This document shows, in pieces, positions 13,143 to 14,234 of a stretch of 14,234 nucleotides of DNA. Both the position numbers and the translations under genes were made by a program. The notes below the pieces were generated by a model, which saw only the letters and a program-made list of their open reading frames with translations, was not told the DNA's origin and ran no database searches. Positions within the stretch are counted from its first letter, which is position 1; each line of letters opens with the position of its first letter. Location: the NCBI GenBank assembly GCA_002422345.1, contig DIUL01000197.1, positions 1-14,234 on the forward strand. The letters run 5' to 3'. This DNA comes from Acetobacteraceae bacterium UBA6159 (GTDB lineage Bacteria > Pseudomonadota > Alphaproteobacteria > Acetobacterales > Acetobacteraceae).

Positions 13143-13413
13143 GAAGGCATAATCGGGCCGGAATGCATAATTCGAGAATTCCGCACCAGCTAAGGCGACT
13201 GCTATGCAGCCCGTCCAGAAAGCAACACATTACCGGACACCGAAGCTTCTGCGGCGTGCTGCGTGATTCGTAAATTTCGAACCTCTGGCAAGACATGATC
13301 CCAATTGGGTCGCACCGAGTGCACCGCCACCTCGCTTAGGAGCCGTTGGTTCTTTTGCGTGACTGCATCCCGCGCCCACAACGTGGTTGCGGGATGTCGT
13401 GCCGGACACCCGC
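13143..13413. other. Gene-poor interval with small repeats
   Basis: No ORF here is convincing. GCATAAT occurs at 13147-13153 and 13165-13171, 18 bases apart. A perfect inverted repeat AATTC-GA-GAATT spans 13169-13180, just after the second copy. The nonamer CCGGACACC appears at 13233-13241 and 13402-13410. A minus-strand frame at 13202-13417 is open but has only a TTG start within the end of the PEP-CTERM gene, and encodes nothing I recognise. The interval could be a worn remnant of a mobile element, but no transposase motif or terminal repeat is visible. Confidence 0.4.
13366..13396 (-). terminator. Two-tier hairpin downstream of the PEP-CTERM gene
   Basis: CATCCCGC (13366-13373) pairs with GCGGGATG (13389-13396). 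Inside, CCAC (13376-13379) pairs with GTGG (13383-13386) around the loop AAC, with a GC/TT internal bulge. It begins 17 bases past the PEP-CTERM stop on the minus strand, the place for a terminator, though no T-run follows in that direction. A processing or stability element is an alternative. Confidence 0.5.
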
Positions 13414-13998
13414 TCAAGCAGAACGGCGGCGCCGAACCGTCGTCAGCGCGGCCAGTCCAACCCCAAGCAGTGCCACAGAGGCTGGCTCAGGGGTAGCCGT
13501 GCTTTGACTTGGGCCTGCCCATGTGCCCGGCTGGATTGTGTTCTGACCAATCATGCTACCGTTTAGAGCGCCAAAGTCAATCTGATACTGAAAATTGCCC
13601 CCACTTGTCGTGTTTATCGCCCCGCCGGCGCTGAATTGAGCTGTTACGCTCCATCGGATGATACGCCCGTGCGTGTCTGTATAAAACGAGGCGCTGATAA
13701 AGGTGTCACTGGAAAGCTCAGTTATTGATTGGACTCCATCGGTTGCAGTAAACGCGTTCAGCGTCCAGGTCGCTACGTCGATCGACGTCCCACCGAAATA
13801 GGTGTAGGCGTTTAGGTTCGCGGCCAACGGCGAAGGTAGTGTCAAGGCGATCAAGACTCTATCAGATGTCTCATAAGGTGACGACACTTGTGTGAAAAAA
13901 TTGCCCGTGTATTGGTAAACGACTTCGGCCGATGCTGGAGCCGGCGCAAGCGAGGCGAGGAGCGCAGAGACGGCCACAAGCTGCGATAAGAGTTGCAC
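13414..13998 (-). CDS. PEP-CTERM sorting domain protein
   Basis: A 194-aa exported protein. Residues 1-24 form a signal peptide with hydrophobic core LVAVSALLASLA and cleavage likely after ASA before EVV. The middle is Ser/Thr/Asn-rich and beta-prone, with no enzyme motif. The C-terminus has the tripartite PEP-CTERM signal: TPEPAS (169-174), a short hydrophobic helix VALLGVGLAAL and a basic end RRRR (189-192). By family knowledge such proteins are cut and anchored or released by an exosortase (EpsH/Xrt family) and are linked to extracellular polysaccharide; no exosortase is in the window. The start is GTG 13998, chosen because AAGGAG (complement of 14007-14012) lies 8 bases upstream. Its base composition is more AT-rich than the metabolic genes. 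The motif most often reads VPEPAS; Thr replaces Val here. Confidence 0.85.
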   Translation of the reverse strand: MQLLSQLVAVSALLASLAPAPASAEVVYQYTGNFFTQVSSPYETSDRVLIALTLPSPLAANLNAYTYFGGTSIDVATWTLNAFTATDGVQSITELSSDTFISASFYTDTHGRIIRWSVTAQFSAGGAINTTSGGNFQYQIDFGALNGSMIGQNTIQPGTWAGPSQSTATPEPASVALLGVGLAALTTVRRRRSA

Positions 13999-14006
13999 GA
14001 CTCATT

Positions 14007-14012
14007 CTCCTT
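14007..14012 (-). promoter_or_regulatory. Shine-Dalgarno AAGGAG for the PEP-CTERM GTG start
   Basis: AAGGAG on the minus strand is 8 bases before GTG 13998. A nearer ATG (complement of 14003-14005) is out of frame and overlaps this context, so the GTG is the only start giving the signal peptide. Confidence 0.65.
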
Positions 14013-14234
14013 TTAGGTTGGTACGAGAAGCCGAAACTCGTGATCTGCTAGATCCTCTCGCGAACGACATTGTATCGCAATTGCCGTTGACCTCCCAGAA
14101 GTAAATAATTACGGAACGTTGCGGAAGGCTGCTTGTGGGCATCACAAAAAACAATGGAATATTATAGGGCATAATAAAAACAATAGTACCATATAGTATT
14201 TATAATACCGACTCACTGCTGTCCGGTCAATCAC
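14013..14234. promoter_or_regulatory. AT-rich upstream region of the PEP-CTERM gene
   Basis: No gene is seen to the window edge. From about 14140 to 14208 the DNA is strikingly AT-rich. TATAAT on the minus strand (complement of 14161-14166) is a perfect -10 hexamer about 160 bases before the GTG, implying a long leader; no clear -35 is at 16-18 bases. ATAGTA repeats at 14183-14188 and 14193-14198, exactly one helical turn apart, followed by the inverted repeat GTATT-TAT-AATAC (14197-14209). A CTAG at 14048-14051 also lies in this leader. Confidence 0.4.

Noticed and set aside
13202..13417. Minus-strand 71-codon frame starting at a TTG overlapping the PEP-CTERM stop (TTGA)
   Set aside because: Possible stop-start coupling was considered, but the frame contains the downstream hairpin, has no ribosome site and gives no recognisable protein.
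1..14234. CRISPR array, tRNA, rRNA, riboswitch or complete insertion sequence
   Set aside because: I found no regularly spaced repeats, no tRNA-like cloverleaf or rRNA segment, no transposase motif and no paired terminal repeats.

Overview
The window is a high-GC bacterial chromosome segment, most likely from an alphaproteobacterium of the Acetobacteraceae/Rhodospirillales type. That placement is inferred from the GC-rich third codon positions, the mix of leucine and aromatic catabolism with LLM-class oxidoreductases and an Ldh_2-family dehydrogenase, and a PEP-CTERM surface protein; no marker gene fixes it. I see no rRNA, tRNA, CRISPR array, complete insertion sequence or phage module.

Layout. 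Positions 1-3623 hold the end of a leucine-degradation operon: the last codons of an acyl-CoA (probably isovaleryl-CoA) dehydrogenase, then the beta and alpha subunits of 3-methylcrotonyl-CoA carboxylase. A TauD/TfdA-type dioxygenase (3633-4475) converges on it. Next come a 71-aa XRE-type regulator with a TTG start (4694-4909) and, convergent with it, a TylF/MycF-like methyltransferase (4962-5741). An LLM-class oxidoreductase and a glutathione S-transferase form a probable two-gene operon (5882-7371), which meets 4-hydroxybenzoate 3-monooxygenase PobA tail to tail with one base between the stops (7373-8545). A NUDIX hydrolase and a second LLM-class oxidoreductase form another probable operon (8682-10488). 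A cytoplasm-predicted Asp-box beta-propeller protein (10534-11586, minus) is divergent from an Ldh_2-family dehydrogenase (11704-12756), which ends at a near-perfect intrinsic terminator.

The last 1.4 kb (about 12793-14234) differs in character. It is more AT-rich, holds a small unrecognised ORF, 271 bases without a convincing gene, a PEP-CTERM protein on the minus strand and a very AT-rich upstream region. It may be an accessory segment.

How the genes work together. Only the MCC pair has a clear shared pathway, mitochondrial-type leucine breakdown from isovaleryl-CoA to 3-methylglutaconyl-CoA. The rest is a mosaic of one- and two-gene transcription units in alternating orientation, separated by convergent hairpins. 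The most interesting signal I found is regulatory. The tetranucleotide CTAG occurs only six times in the window and never inside the ordinary genes. Three copies lie in GG(G/T)CTAG contexts, 35-72 bases before the starts of three separate plus-strand units, each with an AAGCG about 10-12 bases upstream. This looks like a shared promoter class. I did not find convincing evidence of a previously undescribed multi-gene system.
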